The notes below the pieces were generated by a model, which saw only the letters and a program-made list of their open reading frames with translations, did no database searches and was not told where the DNA came from. From Symbiodinium sp. CCMP2592 (taxonomy: Eukaryota > Sar > Dinophyceae > Suessiales > Symbiodiniaceae), in assembly GCA_905221615.1 (NCBI GenBank), contig CAJNDT010003546.1, positions 425,001-489,000 of the forward strand: DNA of 64,000 nucleotides, in the 5' to 3' direction. The first letter of the stretch is position 1. Each line of letters opens with the position of its first letter. The position numbers and the translations under genes were made by a program. This document shows positions 21,801-34,460 of the stretch, piece by piece.

Positions 21801-22494
21801 AAAGGGGTCTAGAAGGGCTACTTTAAGGATTTTAAGGGCTACTATAGGGTCTTGCCGTTTGGGGTTTAGTGTGTTAGGTCTTTTTTTGCCTCCTTTTCTC
21901 CGGTGCCTAAGGGTTTTTAGAGGCTTACGCAGCCAGTGCTTTAGCGTCTGGGTTTTAGGGCTTAGGGCTCAGGGCCTTTACAGCTTTAAAGGGGATCTCG
22001 AGGGATCCAAACTTTCAAACGAGGTTTATCATGGTTCTACACGGGCTTTCGGGGATCAGTATGTACGGATTTTGGCTGAGGTATTCAAACTTCAAGGTGC
22101 AGGGTTTTTGTTTGTCTTATGGGCCCGTTGCCTCTCCGCTACAAGGCGTCCGGCACCATCCCTAGCGAAGGGGGGGGGGCGCTTGGATACCTTGATGTTT
22201 CATACAGCCGTGCTAACCTTGGCTCAAACAGTCAAACTCGAATCCGAACTCAAAGCAACCATTGTTTCCGAAGGGCCCAACCTGTTCGATCTCCCTTTCA
22301 CCCTAAACCCTAAACCCTAAATCCCCTTAAACCGCAAAGCCCTAAAACCCTAAAACCCTAAATCCTATTCCCTAATCTCTTTCGGCTCGCAGGGGTAGCA
22401 CTGCGCAGCTTCCGGAGGACCCCCTACGTCTGATGATAGGGTCCTAGGACCCGAAACCCTGAGGCCTTCAGGGTTCATCAAAGACCTACTATGG

Positions 22495-22552
22495 TTTAGG
22501 GGTTTAGGGTTTAGGGGTTTAGGGGTTTAGGGGTTTAGGGGTTTAGGGTTTA
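22495..22552 (+). repeat. Telomere-like tract
   Basis: TTTAGGGG units immediately left of a family B element. Confidence 0.8.
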
Positions 22553-22657
22553 GGGTAGTGGCTTTAATAAGTAGAATAGGGTTTTGGGGCCCACTATTCT
22601 ATAAATATGATACGGAACCCCTGCAATTGTATTGGTAATGATTCAGGCCCCTACATC
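22553..22657 (+). mobile_element. Fold-back element family B, copy
   Basis: Left end AGTGGCTTTAATAAGTAGAA, inner GGAACCCCTGCAATTG, right end CAGGCCCCTACA. Confidence 0.75.
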
Positions 22658-23102
22658 ACTCACCGGAATCCCAAAGGGGAGATCTTAGAAGAGAGAGCCT
22701 GTTAGATCCTCGACATTGTGAGCTTTGAAGATAAAGATCAATTGCGTTTTAGGACTTCGGTTGTCGGATGTATGGTGGCTTTGCCCTAAACTCTGAACCA
22801 GCTACCCAAAACCCCAAACTGCTAAATCCCTGAACCCAAAGCCCAGAGGTTTGTATCGCGCGATCACCCTAAACCCTAAACCCTAAATCCCAAGCCCTAA
22901 ACCCTAAGGCCCTACCCTAAAGACCTCTGCCTACATGGCAGGAAGCCCAAAACCCCCAAGCCGCCCTGCACCCCTAAATCCTGCATCGCTAGGCCCAAAA
23001 TGTCCCGAAATCCCGAGCTCCCTTTACAAGGCAGCTGCCCAGCTAGAACAGGGTTTGGAACATTTTAGAGCACAGTGATCCTACAGCATGATATGAGTTG
23101 TC

Positions 23103-23278
23103 ATTTAAACCTAAACCCTGAACCCTAAACCCTAAATCCTGAACCCTAAACCCTGAACCCCAAACCCTAAACCCTAAACCCTGAACCCCAAAGCCTGAAC
23201 CCTGAACCCTAAACCCTAAATCCTGAACCCCAAACCCTGAACCCCAAACCCCTGAACCCTGAACCCTAAACCCTTATT
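23103..23278 (-). repeat. Telomere-like CCCTAAA/CCCTGAA tract
   Basis: About 175 bp of CCCTAAA mixed with CCCTGAA, the opposite orientation to most tracts nearby. Confidence 0.9.
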
Positions 23279-23379
23279 CTTAGTTGCTGAGTTCATAAGC
23301 CCCAAAAAGTGTACACTTTTAGTTTTATAGTGGGTGCTATTATCCCAAAAGTGTAAAGTGTATCCACTCAACTACTAAG
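23279..23379 (+). mobile_element. Fold-back element family H, copy 1
   Basis: Inverted ends CTTAGTTGCTGAGT and ACTCAACTACTAAG. It is flanked on both sides by CCCTAAA-type repeats, so it inserted into a telomere-like tract. The second copy is at 57.72 kb. Confidence 0.8.
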
Positions 23380-23610
23380 TATTAAACCCTAAACCCTAAA
23401 TCCTGAACCCTAAACCCTAAACCCTAAACCCCAAACCCCGAACCCTAAACCACCCTTTATAGAACCCTTATAGATCCCTTTAAGGAACCCTTAAATCCTA
23501 GACCCTAAACCCTTATTAAACCTAAGTCCCGAAGCCGTCGGTCCCCGACCCATGCTGGCCTCGCTTGCTAGTGACACGATCACGGGGGTCATGCTGCCCA
23601 GGGCCTGCTG

Positions 23611-23783
23611 GTTTAGGGTATTAGGGTTTAGGGTTTAGAGGTTTAGGGTTTAGGGTTTAGGGTTTAGGGTTTAGAATTTAGGGTTTAGGGTTTTAGGGTT
23701 TAGGGTTTAGAGGTTTAGGGTTTAGGGTTTAGGGTTTAGAATTTAGGGTTTAGGGTTTTAGGGTTTAGGGTTTAGGGTTTAGA
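23611..23783 (+). repeat. Telomere-like array with an internal 60-odd-bp duplication
   Basis: TTTAGGG units carrying marker variants TTTAGAGG and TTTAGAATTTAGGG in the same order twice, so a higher-order unit was duplicated. Confidence 0.9.
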
Positions 23784-24314
23784 GTACTGAACGCTTTCTG
23801 GGTTTGGGGTTCAAGGGTTTGGGGTCCAAGGTGTGGGGTTTAGGGTCCAGGGTTTATCGTTCAGGATCTGGGGTTTTAGGCCTTCTATCATACCGAACAC
23901 CCGGGAACACCAGAATCTCAGCACTCCCAGCCCTCAAAACCTCAACTATTTTAGGTCGAAGACCACGCAGAAACTGATCTACAGGCAGGCCAGTGGGCTG
24001 AGGCTCAAAGTTCGGTTGTCCAGCAGCTGCCTTGACACAAGCGGTGCCCAAGGTCCTTTGCAAGGTCCTGCACATATGATAAGACGCCCTATCCCAACTA
24101 CAAAAACGAAGACTTCCCAGCCGAGAGGCAGGACCCCGACCACAGTTTGAGGAGCACTGCTTATTCAAAGCGTCTTGGAGGCCGAGCACCTTGATGCCAA
24201 TCCATCAAACTCACAACAGCCGCTCCCCTTAAACCCAACCAAAATCCAATCAAGGCCCCCTGAACGAAGCGCCGAATCCAAACAAGAACCGGTACCACAT
24301 TCAAACAACAAGAA

Positions 24315-24610
24315 GTCTGCATGCGTGCATGCCTGCATGTATGTATGTTAGGCATGTTCTGCATGTGTGTACATGTATATGTATATGCATATGTATACGT
24401 AAGGTATGGGTATAGGTACATGCATATGTCTATGTATGTCTGTGCATACATGTTGTGTAGGTGTGTAGATACATGTATACATATACATGCATATATACAT
24501 ATGTATATATGTTCTGGCAGATATTTGTATGTGTGCGTGTATGTGTATGTATGTGTATGTGTGTGTATATATACATATATATATATATATGTATGTATAT
24601 ATGCAGCTGC
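24315..24610 (+). repeat. ATGT-rich microsatellite
   Basis: Imperfect ATGT/GTAT/TGTA units. Confidence 0.85.
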
Positions 24611-24669
24611 TCTTGATTATACAACTTTATATGCATACATGCATGTCCTTTCATGTCATGGCAACCCGT

Positions 24670-24723
<54 letters not shown>

Positions 24724-24724
24724 T
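24670..24724 (+). repeat. GACA tetranucleotide repeat
   Basis: About 13 perfect CAGA/GACA units. Confidence 0.95.
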
Positions 24725-24799
24725 TACTTGCTAACACACATACATTCATGGATTCATACACTGAACGAGGATGGAATGATACGTAACCCTAAACCCTAA

Positions 24800-27430
24800 A
24801 CCCTAAACCGATGCTTTTGGAGTGTCTGGGTGCCTGGGACACCTTGGCCCGGGGCTGGAAGGCCTAGTGCCGACCTCGGCCAAAGATGGGCACTCAAAGA
24901 GTTTTCGGGTTGAGGGCTTAAGGTTTGAGCTTTGGGGTTGTGGGCTTTAAGGTTTGGAGTGTGGGTTCAGGGTTTAGCTAGGGGGTTTGGATGTTTTTGT
25001 GGGTCTTTAGGCCTTTACTTGGTATGTTGCCGTGGTTTAGGCTTTTGGATGCCTTCTGATCCGCGCGTTGTCACGGTCTCGGAGGTTGGGTTGAAGGTTC
25101 GGTGTCGGGTAAATCCTGCAGGTGCAGGAAAGCACGTGGCACGGGCGGTCGAATTGCAAGCTCCCGCACAAAAATACAGGGTCCCAAACCTTGAAGACAA
25201 AAACGGTGCAAACTGCATCACCTTTTTGGGCAGCTCATCCACATCCTCGTCGCCATGCTCATTCGCATGCTCATGAACACTATCATCATCACTACCATCG
25301 CTCTTTTGATAATCTTGAAAGTTTTCCGCAATGGTACCATTGTATTGCGCACTACCGTGGACGATGTCACTGCAACCACTATTCGCACCGTTCTAATGGA
25401 ACCGAGTTTGTCATCATGATGACCGTGGTCATCTGCACCGTCATCACCACCATCAGCAGCAGCATTATCGACTCATGCCGCCATTCTCATCATGAGGATC
25501 ATCCTAGACTTCTCGAGAGCAGCATGGAGCAAAGAAGCGGCGGTAGACCGGGGCAACTCCCTGAACCCTCCCAAAACCTCAAAACCCTTGAACCCGAAAC
25601 CCCGGGCCCGAAACCCCGGGCCCGAACGTAGAAACCGTGAAACAGAGATTCACAATGCCTGAACCTTAAACACCAAAAACCAGGAAAGATTAAACCCTGA
25701 GCCCGAAGACTCTTCCTCTGGGGGCCGCAGCCAGTACCAAGGGGAGGAGATGCTGGAAGCTGTGGTCGAGGGACGCTTGGCTTGGCTGAAGGTGGACCTG
25801 TGCAAGTTTAGGGCTTAGAAGGCTCATAGGGCTTACGGGATTGGATGGGTGTGGGGGTCAAGGCTTAGAGTCTCAGAGGGTTTGACGGTTTGAGGGTTTG
25901 GCGGTTGAAAGCTTCACGGGCGTTTAGGATCATGGCTCGGGCCTTTAGGGTGTGGGGATTTAGGGCATAGGGGATCGGGCTCGTGATTTTTGGCTGGGCA
26001 GGGCTGTGTTTAGCTTGGAGGCGGTTAGAAAATTAACAGAAACACCCCACTTACTAGTAGTTGAGGGTGTCATGTTTGCAACGTCGCGCAGTGTTGGTAT
26101 CAATGTTGGTCGTAGCATTGCTGAGAGGGCCAATCAGGTTGGATAAGGGTTTCCAACCTGAGATGGGTGACACACGATGGCAATGCGGGGCGAAGGGTTT
26201 AACCCCACCATCAGCGATACACTTCAAGGCGTACCATGTTCGAAGGCAAAAAATCAAAAATGGGTGGCAAAAGTGCACCACTCAACCTGCTGGGGTTCTT
26301 CCACCAACAGAAATTGCTCCAAATTTCAGACTTTTCATTTGTGTAGGCTGGGCTTTCGGTTTTCGGAAGCGAGCTCGTAAGCGGCCTTCTGGACGTCGAT
26401 GCATGGTCGGGCCCTGCTGACCAGCCCTGCAAACGCCCTCCCAAGCTTAAAAGTACAAATAGTTCTCTAAGTTAGCATCCCCGTCTAGGTGCCCAGAAAA
26501 AGGCCGCAAACCTATGAAACGCCCCTCACAGAGACCCTCATTTAGAGAACTGATCTACCCATGTAAGAATTACTCAGACCTCCATCCAAGACATCAAGCT
26601 GTGCAGCCCTGAACCCCTCAAAGAGGGTTGAAATTTTATGGGTTTCGGGTTAAGGCTTCGGATTGAAAATTGCTTGAACAACAGATCCCGAGGCCAGCAG
26701 TGGAACCCGAGCTTGGAGCCACTGCAAGGCACCCCCAAAGCCCTCAATCGGTTCAGGATTCCTATAAGCGTTCGTATAAGGGTTCCCGGAAATGTACATG
26801 TGAGGGTTCCCACTCCCCAAAAAAACAACCTCAAACCCACCAAACGCCCCGAAGGCGCTGCAAACCTTAAGAAAAAATCCGTGCCAAACCCCAAGCGCCC
26901 ACATATTTTTACACCGAAATCCCCAACCGTACCATGGTAGCTCGAAAGAAAAGCATGCGAAAATCCAGCAGCACAACTCATGCCACCCATGCTACTACCA
27001 CTACCACTACCACCACAACTGCCACTACCACTACACCACTACAACTAATTACTACCGCTGCCACCGCTGCCACTACCACTACCACAACCGCGGCCACTGC
27101 CACCGCCACTGCCACTGCCGCTGGCACTGCCACGACCGCGACTGCGACCACGACCACTACCACTACCACGACCGCTACTACTATACCAGACCACTAGGAC
27201 TACGACTGCGACTGCTCCGCTTCCGGCTGCTGCCCCTCCTGCTCCTACTAATAAGAATGACAACAACAATAAGAGTAAGAACAATGAGATTCAGAAGAAG
27301 AAGAAGAACTTAACGAAGAAAAAGAAGAACAACGTGAAGAGCACAAGGAAACAGAAGGAGAACAACATTAAGAAAATGATGAAATCTACATTCTTGAACC
27401 CTCAACTTTCTTCCTTTTTTCTCAGTCTAC
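24800..27430. other. Mixed sequence; one exon-like block, microsatellites, no complete gene
   Basis: At about 25,707-25,805 a plus-strand block reads GEEMLEAVVEGRLAWLK and ends at a GT that begins GTTTAGG, but the minus strand of the same block is also open with an AG|G acceptor, so the strand is undecided. A degenerate CAC/TAC tract occupies about 26,990-27,190. I see nothing else coding. Confidence 0.35.
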
Positions 27431-27433
27431 TAG

Positions 27434-27518
27434 GGATCCCAAGAGCGGCCTGGAAGCTCCCGCAGAGAGGAAGCTACTCGGTGCCGAGTGGAAGGACTGG
27501 GAACCAGTTCCGGGACGG
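27434..27518 (+). CDS. Candidate orphan exon (plus strand)
   Basis: One base plus 28 codons between acceptor CTACTAG|G and donor CGG|GTGGCT. The peptide includes GLEAPAERKLLGAEWKDWEP, is GC3-rich and has no low-complexity bias. The minus strand is less convincing and soon meets a stop. I do not recognise the protein. It is the best plus-strand exon candidate to the right of the retroelement. Confidence 0.3.
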
Positions 27519-27529
27519 GTGGCTTTAGC

Positions 27530-30500
27530 TTAGGGCTTCGGGTTCAAGGCTTAGGGTTGAGGGGTAGCATTTAAAGCCGTAAGGTAAGGTCCGTTGCAAG
27601 TTGCGCGTCCGCTCCCGGATCAAAGGTTTTAAAAATCGCGCACGCGGCGCCACGCATTCAAGCCCTAGGGGTTGGCTGCCCAGACGATGCAAACGGGAAG
27701 AGTGAGTGCAATGGACAAACTGCACGAAGCAACGCAGCAAGTCGCGGCGCACCTTGTTCTCGGGCATGGGCCCACAGAGCAAGGGGCCCGGCGTTTGAGC
27801 CGCCACTGCCTACCAGACCAGTCCTCGACACTCATGCCGGACTTGTGCGCCAAGAAATGGGAAAAATCCGTCAGCACCTTCTGGAGCAGAATGTCCAAAA
27901 TGTGCTCGGCACACTCGGCCCCAAGAACAACCTTGTCCTGTGGGAACCAAATCTCCCCGAACACACCCGGGGCAGCCCCACGTCACATGCTTTTCTCGCC
28001 ACGAGAACACTTTTGTCCTGCGGGAACCACCCCTCCAACTCGAAGGCAGTCCCATGTGTTTGCATACTTCAACCCGGCCAGCCCACACAGAGATACTGGG
28101 CATCTAATTTGGAATCGGGCAAAATTATGCCATGGGCTGTGAGAAGTTGCAAAGACAGGAGTCCATCAATCCAAGGCAGATGCCAATGAGTGCGAGACCC
28201 TGCGCTCGAAAGGCGCGGGCAGAATGATACATGAATGACCTCATGGGATACTTGCCACAACTGCATGCATGTGTTAGCATAACAACATGTAATGTGACAT
28301 GCTCTTGCTTCACTATCCCTTCTGGCTATAGTCAAAGGTCCTAGGGCCGTCCGAAGGTCAACAACCCAAAACCCATAAACCTCGACCTACTATGCCGCCT
28401 GTAGACCGCCAAGTCCTACATGGCCATCTGCTCTAAACCCTGATCGAGTCCTAACCTTCACACGAGGGCAAACGTCAACCGGAACTCTCGGGACATCTCT
28501 CACCAGCCTTTCTCGCTTCGGAGAGCTGGAGCCGAGGATGTTTGTGATGGCAGCCGTCCGCTTTGAGCGCCAAGCAAAGACACAGCACACCGGTCATCTA
28601 GTCAATCATTGCGCGCATGCCCAGCAACACACCTCTCTTTGGCCTTCACGCTCGTGGTGCACGGTGCGCTGACGTTGAAAGCGTTGTTCATCAACTCTTC
28701 AGCCTTGCGATTGACCCAAAATACACGTGGCCTGCAAAACCACACCGCCAGAGGCAGACAACGGATGACACGTTGAAATTCTCAGGCACCCCGAGCTCCT
28801 TGCACATGCCCTTGCAGTGAGCCAGGTAGTCTGCGAGGGGGTGGGCAATCTGTGACCTCATTCGCTTCATTAGCTGGAGCACGGCAACCACAGCCGCAAC
28901 AATCACCCCCCCCACCGTCTCTACCTGCTACATCTCACAGCGCTCCCATAGCAAAGAGTTACATCTTCGTCCTCCTCCGGTGCCAGCAGAAGCTAGGATG
29001 GCGGACCGAAACAAATTCATAGATGAGAAGCAATGACTCTAGGTACAAACACACGCACGAGTGAACGCAACAACCGAACAAACGGGGCCTGGCAGGCCCG
29101 CTTCTTGTATAAAGCACCCTTCCGCCGGTGCAGGTAGCCGCATTGGCACAACCGCGATGGCAGGGTGTCCGGCAATGAGAGTGCTCGCGTGCAGAGAACT
29201 GTACATAAAGGATCCGGGAACCCCTGTCAATGCCCCAGGGTCACCTTTTCGGACTGAGGGTTTCGGAGGTTTGGGTTTGAGGACTTTATTGCTGTTGGCT
29301 TCAAGGACTTTACGGATTCAGGATTGGGATTTAGGGCTCGGTGCAAATATCAACTTTAGTTCTTACCGCCTGGCGTCCAAACCCGAAAACCGCATCCCTG
29401 GACCATGATTGCAATGAGAAGTCGTCTGAAGATTGGTGACTGGCTGTGTCGTTAAGACTGTGATGGTGACGACGATGATGCTGATGCGGCTGATGGTGAT
29501 GATGCTGGTGGCGATGCTGGTGGTGATGACGGCTGCTCTGGCGTCATCGCTGATAGTGTTGTGTTTGTTGGTGGGTAACTTCCTAAAGCCCTAAACCTGA
29601 AACACGTCTCAAAAATGAAGCATAAGCCCTGAACCGAAACCCTCAAACCCTAAATCCTCAAACCTGAAGCCGCACAACCCCTAAACCCTGAAGCAGATCC
29701 CCCAGATGGTACCGACAAGCTCTACGAGTGGGCTCTCTAGCATTAGAGGGTTGAGGAAGCTACGGCTTCAGGGCTGTAGGGCAATAAGGTCTAAGGCTAA
29801 AGCTTGGAGTTTAAGGCTTAAGCCCGTTAGGGCCTAGGGCTGTGGGAGGATTTTGGTGTGTTAAGCTTGGGGTTCAGGGCTGTAGTGCTTCAGGGTTATG
29901 AACAAGGGCAAGCGTAAGGAACATAGTCGTCGTCGTCGTCATCGTCATCATCATCACTATGAGTCGTCTCAGAAGGATCAGGGGCATATGTACGTACACA
30001 TACAATATCAAGCGCAGTCATTTGTCATGTTTGCGCAACGGCTGCTGCACCATGGCTCCGCTAAATTCTTAACCGATCGTCACCCTAGCCCACAACCCTC
30101 AACCCCAAAAACCCAAAGCCGCAAAACCGCAATACTCTAAGCCGCTAAAATCACCAGACCCTGCGACGACTATGCGACTGAGCCCGGGCGTCCCGGCGGC
30201 ATTCGGCCCGCTGTGTGTGGACGGGCCTGGATGGTGCAGAAGACTTCGGATTTGCAATAGTCATAGTACGAGTCATAAGTAATGGTAATAGCAATAAGGA
30301 TAGTCATGGTAATAGTAACTCTTCATGAGGCTTTGAACGGGTTCTGCAAGGCTTTGTAAGAATTCTAAGCTGATTATGCAGACAGGGTTTACGGTTTGAG
30401 GCTTAGGGATCGGAGTTCTGCGTTAGGGGGGTAGCTCTATGGCGTATGGATTTCAGATTGCAGGGTTTTAGTTTGGGATTCGGCACAGATGCAGGGCTTC

Positions 30501-30555
30501 GGGACTAGAGACTGCATGTGAGGGCTTCGTTTCGGGTTTGGGCATTACTCCCTGG
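27530..30555. other. Largely unique sequence, no gene supported
   Basis: The 27.66-28.9 kb stretch lacks telomere-like repeats and has overlapping open frames on both strands. Two similar minus-strand segments (encoding WFPQDKVVL and WFPQDKSVL) lie 100 bp apart in different frames. This could be decayed coding sequence, but I cannot assign it. A GAT-rich tract lies near 29.46 kb. Confidence 0.35.
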
Positions 30556-30560
30556 TGCGG

Positions 30561-30652
30561 AGTAGGGAATGGGGGAATGGATCCCTATAGAAGTTCCTAC
30601 ATAATCACCCAATGAAATGTCCCCATAACTACCCATACCCCCATTCCCTGCT
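30561..30652 (+). mobile_element. Fold-back element family F, copy 1
   Basis: Inverted ends AGTAGGGAATGGGGGAATGG and CCCCCATTCCCTGCT. It is intact here, which makes it the uninterrupted reference for the split copy at 47.29 kb. Confidence 0.8.
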
Positions 30653-30814
30653 AACTCTAGCCCTGACGATCTCGACTTGCTCGACTTGCGACCCGGGTTG
30701 TTGGGTTTGGGGCGTGAGGGCGTTTAGGAATTAGGGCTTGGGCTTCGGATTATGGGGTTTCCGGGGATCGCTGGGGCTGCCGGTTACCCTAGATCATCCT
30801 AGCGTGTAGACATG

Positions 30815-30943
30815 AGGTACTTCCATGGGACTTAGTAACTAGGGTTATAACTAAGGTAACTGTACTTTTAATTACTTATAACCCCAATTAGGGGACTTAT
30901 AACCTTACTTACTAAGTCCCATGATCCTTTAAGTATCAGGTAC
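30815..30943 (-). mobile_element. Fold-back element family G, copy in reverse orientation
   Basis: The inner sequence matches family G read on the minus strand. AGGTAC occurs at both ends (30,815-30,820 and 30,938-30,943) and could be a short target duplication. Confidence 0.8.
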
Positions 30944-31020
30944 CGCAGCACTTGGTTTGCACACTCCTCTAGACCGCCAGGCTCAAACTGGCCTAAACGA
31001 ATTTCGAGAATCTACTAGAC

Positions 31021-31126
31021 TATAGGGGCCTAAATAATTACCAATACTGTTTTGGGGGCTCCTTATGATAATTACAGCATAACGGGCCACCAAACCCTAT
31101 TCTAATCATTAAGGCCCTACATTTCA
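31021..31126 (+). mobile_element. Fold-back element family B, copy
   Basis: Left end TATAGGGGCCTAAATAATTA, right end TCTAATCATTAAGGCCCTACA. Confidence 0.8.
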
Positions 31127-32390
31127 CCATTCATCTCCAAACACCCAGCCCAAATCCTTGAGGACCCCAAAGCCCTACAGGAATCCTCTCGAACCCGCCT
31201 TTTTCGGGCTCGTTACTATGATGGAAACCCTAAACCCTAAACCCTAACCCTTGAACAGGCAAACCTGGCTTCTGAGGGGTCCGCTCGACAGACGCTGCGC
31301 TCGCGTGAAGGAGCCTGCGGCCGTGGGTGCATGGGGGGTTTAGGGTTTAAGTTTAGGGTTTAGTGGCTTAGGGCTTAGGGTTTAGTGAAGTGGGGTCTTT
31401 GGGCTTTAGGGTCCAGGTTTAGGGCTCAGGAAGGTGGTGGTTCTTCTGATGCTACTTGCTGAAAACCTAAGCCCGGTTCAGGGTTTAGGTAACATTGAAA
31501 AGCCCTGAAACCCATTATCCGCGAGCATCGACATCATCGTCCTCGCCGGCATCTTCAAACACCATAAAAAAAATCATCGTCGCTAGTATCTACAACCCCC
31601 ACCCTACACCCTCAACCCTTATCATCGAGGCCAGTACACAAGGCCAGAAACCTTTCTTACCCTGCAACCTCATCGCTCTTCTCTCCGCCAAGCAGGGGCA
31701 GCGCAAAACTAGAACTACTGTGCTTATGATTACTATGAGTAATACTACCAGGACCGCCATTGTTACGGGTATTGATACTAACCATTGCTACTATTGTCGA
31801 TATTGCCATTGCTACGAATATTACCAAGAGTACGAATATTACAAATGTTTCTGTTATTACGAGTATTACTATAGCTACTAATTATATGTGTGTATATATA
31901 TATATATATCTATATGTATTTGTAATAATGTTTATACATATATATATATATATGTATATTACTTACTAGTGTTACTTTTGAATTCACTTGGAAGCCTGCG
32001 GAACTTGACGGCTTCGTTGGCCTGAGTCGCGGGATTCTCGCTGGCTAGAGGATCATGGGCAGTTGGTGGTCCAGGGGTTAGGGTTTGAGGTTCAGGGTTC
32101 AGAGTTTAGGATTTCTTTTAGGATTTTAGGGTTTAGGGTTTAGAGTTTAGGGTTTGGGGTTGAGGGAAACAGTGGCTAGCTCTGAGCATTTCACTTGTAG
32201 CACCACTCACGGCGACCCACGGACCTGCAAGTACCAGTATCAGACAGTACAGGTCTGAATAGTCAGTACTTCGAATGTCCCAGGCACATCGGCAGTTCTC
32301 CGAAATACCCGGAATAGTACAGCACCCTGATCCCAGAAAGATCCTAATTTGGAGAACTACCCCTACTTGTCGGGCATCATGGGGAATTAA

Positions 32391-32470
32391 AGGTTAACCT
32401 TTTTGGTTATATAGGGATTATATAGGGACTATACTACCCCAATAAGGTTAAAGGTTACCTACTCGACTAC
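32391..32470 (+). mobile_element. Short fold-back element beginning AGGTTAACC
   Basis: AGGTTAACCTTTTTGG at the left pairs with AATAAGGTTAAAGGTTACCT at the right. A related hairpin lies at 55,869-55,931. Confidence 0.6.
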
Positions 32471-32589
32471 TAGGTACCCACAGTATCATCGTGCCAGGTC
32501 TATTGCGGGTGCTGGGGCCGTGAGCCACGGCTCCGCCCCCCGCGCGGACACATGAATGTGGATAGCCGGAGCACGACGACTTGTCTGAT

Positions 32590-32697
32590 ATAGGGGCCTC
32601 AATAGTTCAAGCCGGGCTTTGGGGTACATTATCTTACAAGGCTTACAATTAAGAAACCACAACAAATAGTAATAGTACTAGCAATTATTGAGGAAGC
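32590..32697 (+). mobile_element. Fold-back element family B, degenerate copy
   Basis: TATAGGGGCCTCAATAGTT at the left; CAATTATTGAGGAAGCCC at the right. Confidence 0.65.
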
Positions 32698-32999
32698 CCA
32701 AGCTAATCTCATGCCAGCTGGCGTAACAAACTTCGACTAGTGGCAGCCATGCTGAGGAACAGCGGCTGCTCCAGGGCAGGAAGAAAAATCCTCACAATCC
32801 AAAACCCTAAACCCTAAAAACACTACACCGCTAAACACCTCAACCCTAAACCCCTAAACCCCTGAACCCGTAAACCCCTAAACCCAGAAACCCCTAAACC
32901 CTTAAACCCTGAAACCCCAAACCCTGGACCCTAATTAAATCCGAAATCCATGAAGATCTTCAGCCCGAAGTCCTGCAAACAGCCGAAACCCTCGGACGG

Positions 33000-33063
33000 T
33001 GTAGGGTTTAGGGTTTAGGGGTTAGGGGTTTAGGTGTTAGGGTTTAGGGTTTAGGCGTTTAGG
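33000..33063 (+). repeat. Telomere-like tract
   Basis: TTTAGGG and TTAGGGG units leading directly into the poly(T) of the next feature. Confidence 0.85.
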
Positions 33064-33426
33064 TTTTTTTTTTTAAGTGCACTGGCTCTTTCTCCACTCC
33101 GCCAGGCGAAGCAGTGACTGTAGCCTGCCTCCGTCGCGGCTTGCACTACTCAGACACTCAGGACTTGTAGATGAACTCTTCAAACACCAGTGTCTGACAC
33201 GATTCACAGGCCATCTCGACTGCGACTGCGGTCACGCGTTCTCGACCGACGATGCGACACATCCTCAACCTCAGCGGACTCCTCGACGGACTCATCGGAC
33301 TCGTACATGGGCATGGCACCATCCCAGTGTAGTCCCCTCTCATCTCGCTCCACATTCCCCACACGACTTGAACGTCCCATCTCGGACGACGATGCACTTC
33401 CTGGTCCAGGATCTCCAGCAACGTCA
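33064..33426 (-). pseudogene. Retrocopied 3' end of a transcript with poly(A) tail and 12-bp target duplication
   Basis: Read on the minus strand, an open frame ends at TGA (33,204-33,206) and is followed by about 130 bp of 3' untranslated sequence and a run of about eleven A. The peptide is plausible and ends with an RS-rich stretch (SRTRDRSRSRDGL). CGTTTAGGTTTT stands at both edges (33,056-33,067 and 33,427-33,438), as expected for target-primed insertion into a telomere-like target. The 5' end is cut off at the insertion edge. It is either a processed pseudogene fragment or the 3' end of a LINE-like element. Two other poly(T) sites at 57.34 and 57.44 kb share the sequence next to the tail. 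Confidence 0.6.
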
Positions 33427-33919
33427 CGTTTAGGTTTTAGGATTTAGGGTTTGGGGGCTTAGGGTTTACGGCTTATAACAAGAACCAGGGAGCAGATCGA
33501 CAGTAAAGCAAGCACTCTCGTCGCACTACAGCCGCAACGCTCATAGTTTGGTTTAGGGTTTAGGGTTTCGGGTTTAGGGTCTACGGCCTACATCCTCAAC
33601 CATTAAAACCAAAACCAGACGTAGCTCCTTATCTAGCAAGACAGCTAGCTAGCTGGATAGGTAGATCAGATAGACACGGTGCACCGTGTTCCCTTCTGGC
33701 CTTAGGCCGACACTCTGCCCAGGATGCAGATGCCAGCTAAACCCATCGGAACACCATAAACTCCGAAACCCGTATGCTTGGGCCGCCACCATTCTGGTGG
33801 TGAGCCGATGGGCGACTGCGAGCGCAAACGACTTCGTGTTTAGGGATTCGAGGTGCGAGCTTGATGAGATGCAGTACTAGACTAGAGCTCATCATCCTCG
33901 CTACTATCATCTTCTTCGT

Positions 33920-34042
33920 ATTAGTCTTCACCTTCTTCATCTGCATCATCACCATCATCGGCAGCAGCACCATCATCAATCACCATCACAATCATCATCA
34001 TCGTCACCAGAATCGCCATCGTCAGCATCGTCACCATCATCA

Positions 34043-34085
<43 letters not shown>
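33920..34085 (+). repeat. ATC-rich tract ending in CAG repeat
   Basis: ATC/CAT units over about 110 bp, then about 14 CAG units. Confidence 0.9.
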
Positions 34086-34368
34086 TATCTGTGCGGTCAC
34101 CCACCATGCCCATCATGAGATACACCCTTTGTGGCAGAAGCATCCCTCATGGACACTAGAAGAGGCACAACTTCCTCGGAGAAACATCCCATAACCCCTA
34201 GATCCTGAACCCTTATAACCCTTAAGCCAAAATTCCCAAACTCGCGCCTGGAAATCCTAGACCCTTTTGCTAAAGCCTACAACCCTAATTGTGAGCCGAA
34301 CCCTAAACCCAGCCCCAATGCGTGCACCTTCGGAGAAGCCGGCGCCTCCTGGAATCCGTCGCAGGGCT

Positions 34369-34460
34369 AATGTAGGGGCCTTGATAATTAAAACAGGGTT
34401 TGAGGTATGGTATACTCTAGCCATTCTTGTAAAAAAGGAACGCCAGAATAGCATAGGCAG
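34369..34460 (+). mobile_element. Fold-back element family B, partial copy
   Basis: Left end TGTAGGGGCCTTGATAATTA; right half degraded around GGAACGCCAGAATAG. Confidence 0.65.

Noticed and set aside
23521-23610. Exon candidate next to a telomere-like tract
   Set aside because: At least three frames on two strands are open with usable splice sites; strand and frame cannot be chosen.
27665-28103. Minus-strand frames with two WFPQDK segments
   Set aside because: The segments are in different frames and do not join across plausible splice sites; may be decayed sequence.
33077-33433. Plus-strand 118-codon open frame
   Set aside because: Antisense to the retrocopied ORF, whose minus-strand reading has the stop, UTR and poly(A) in the right order.
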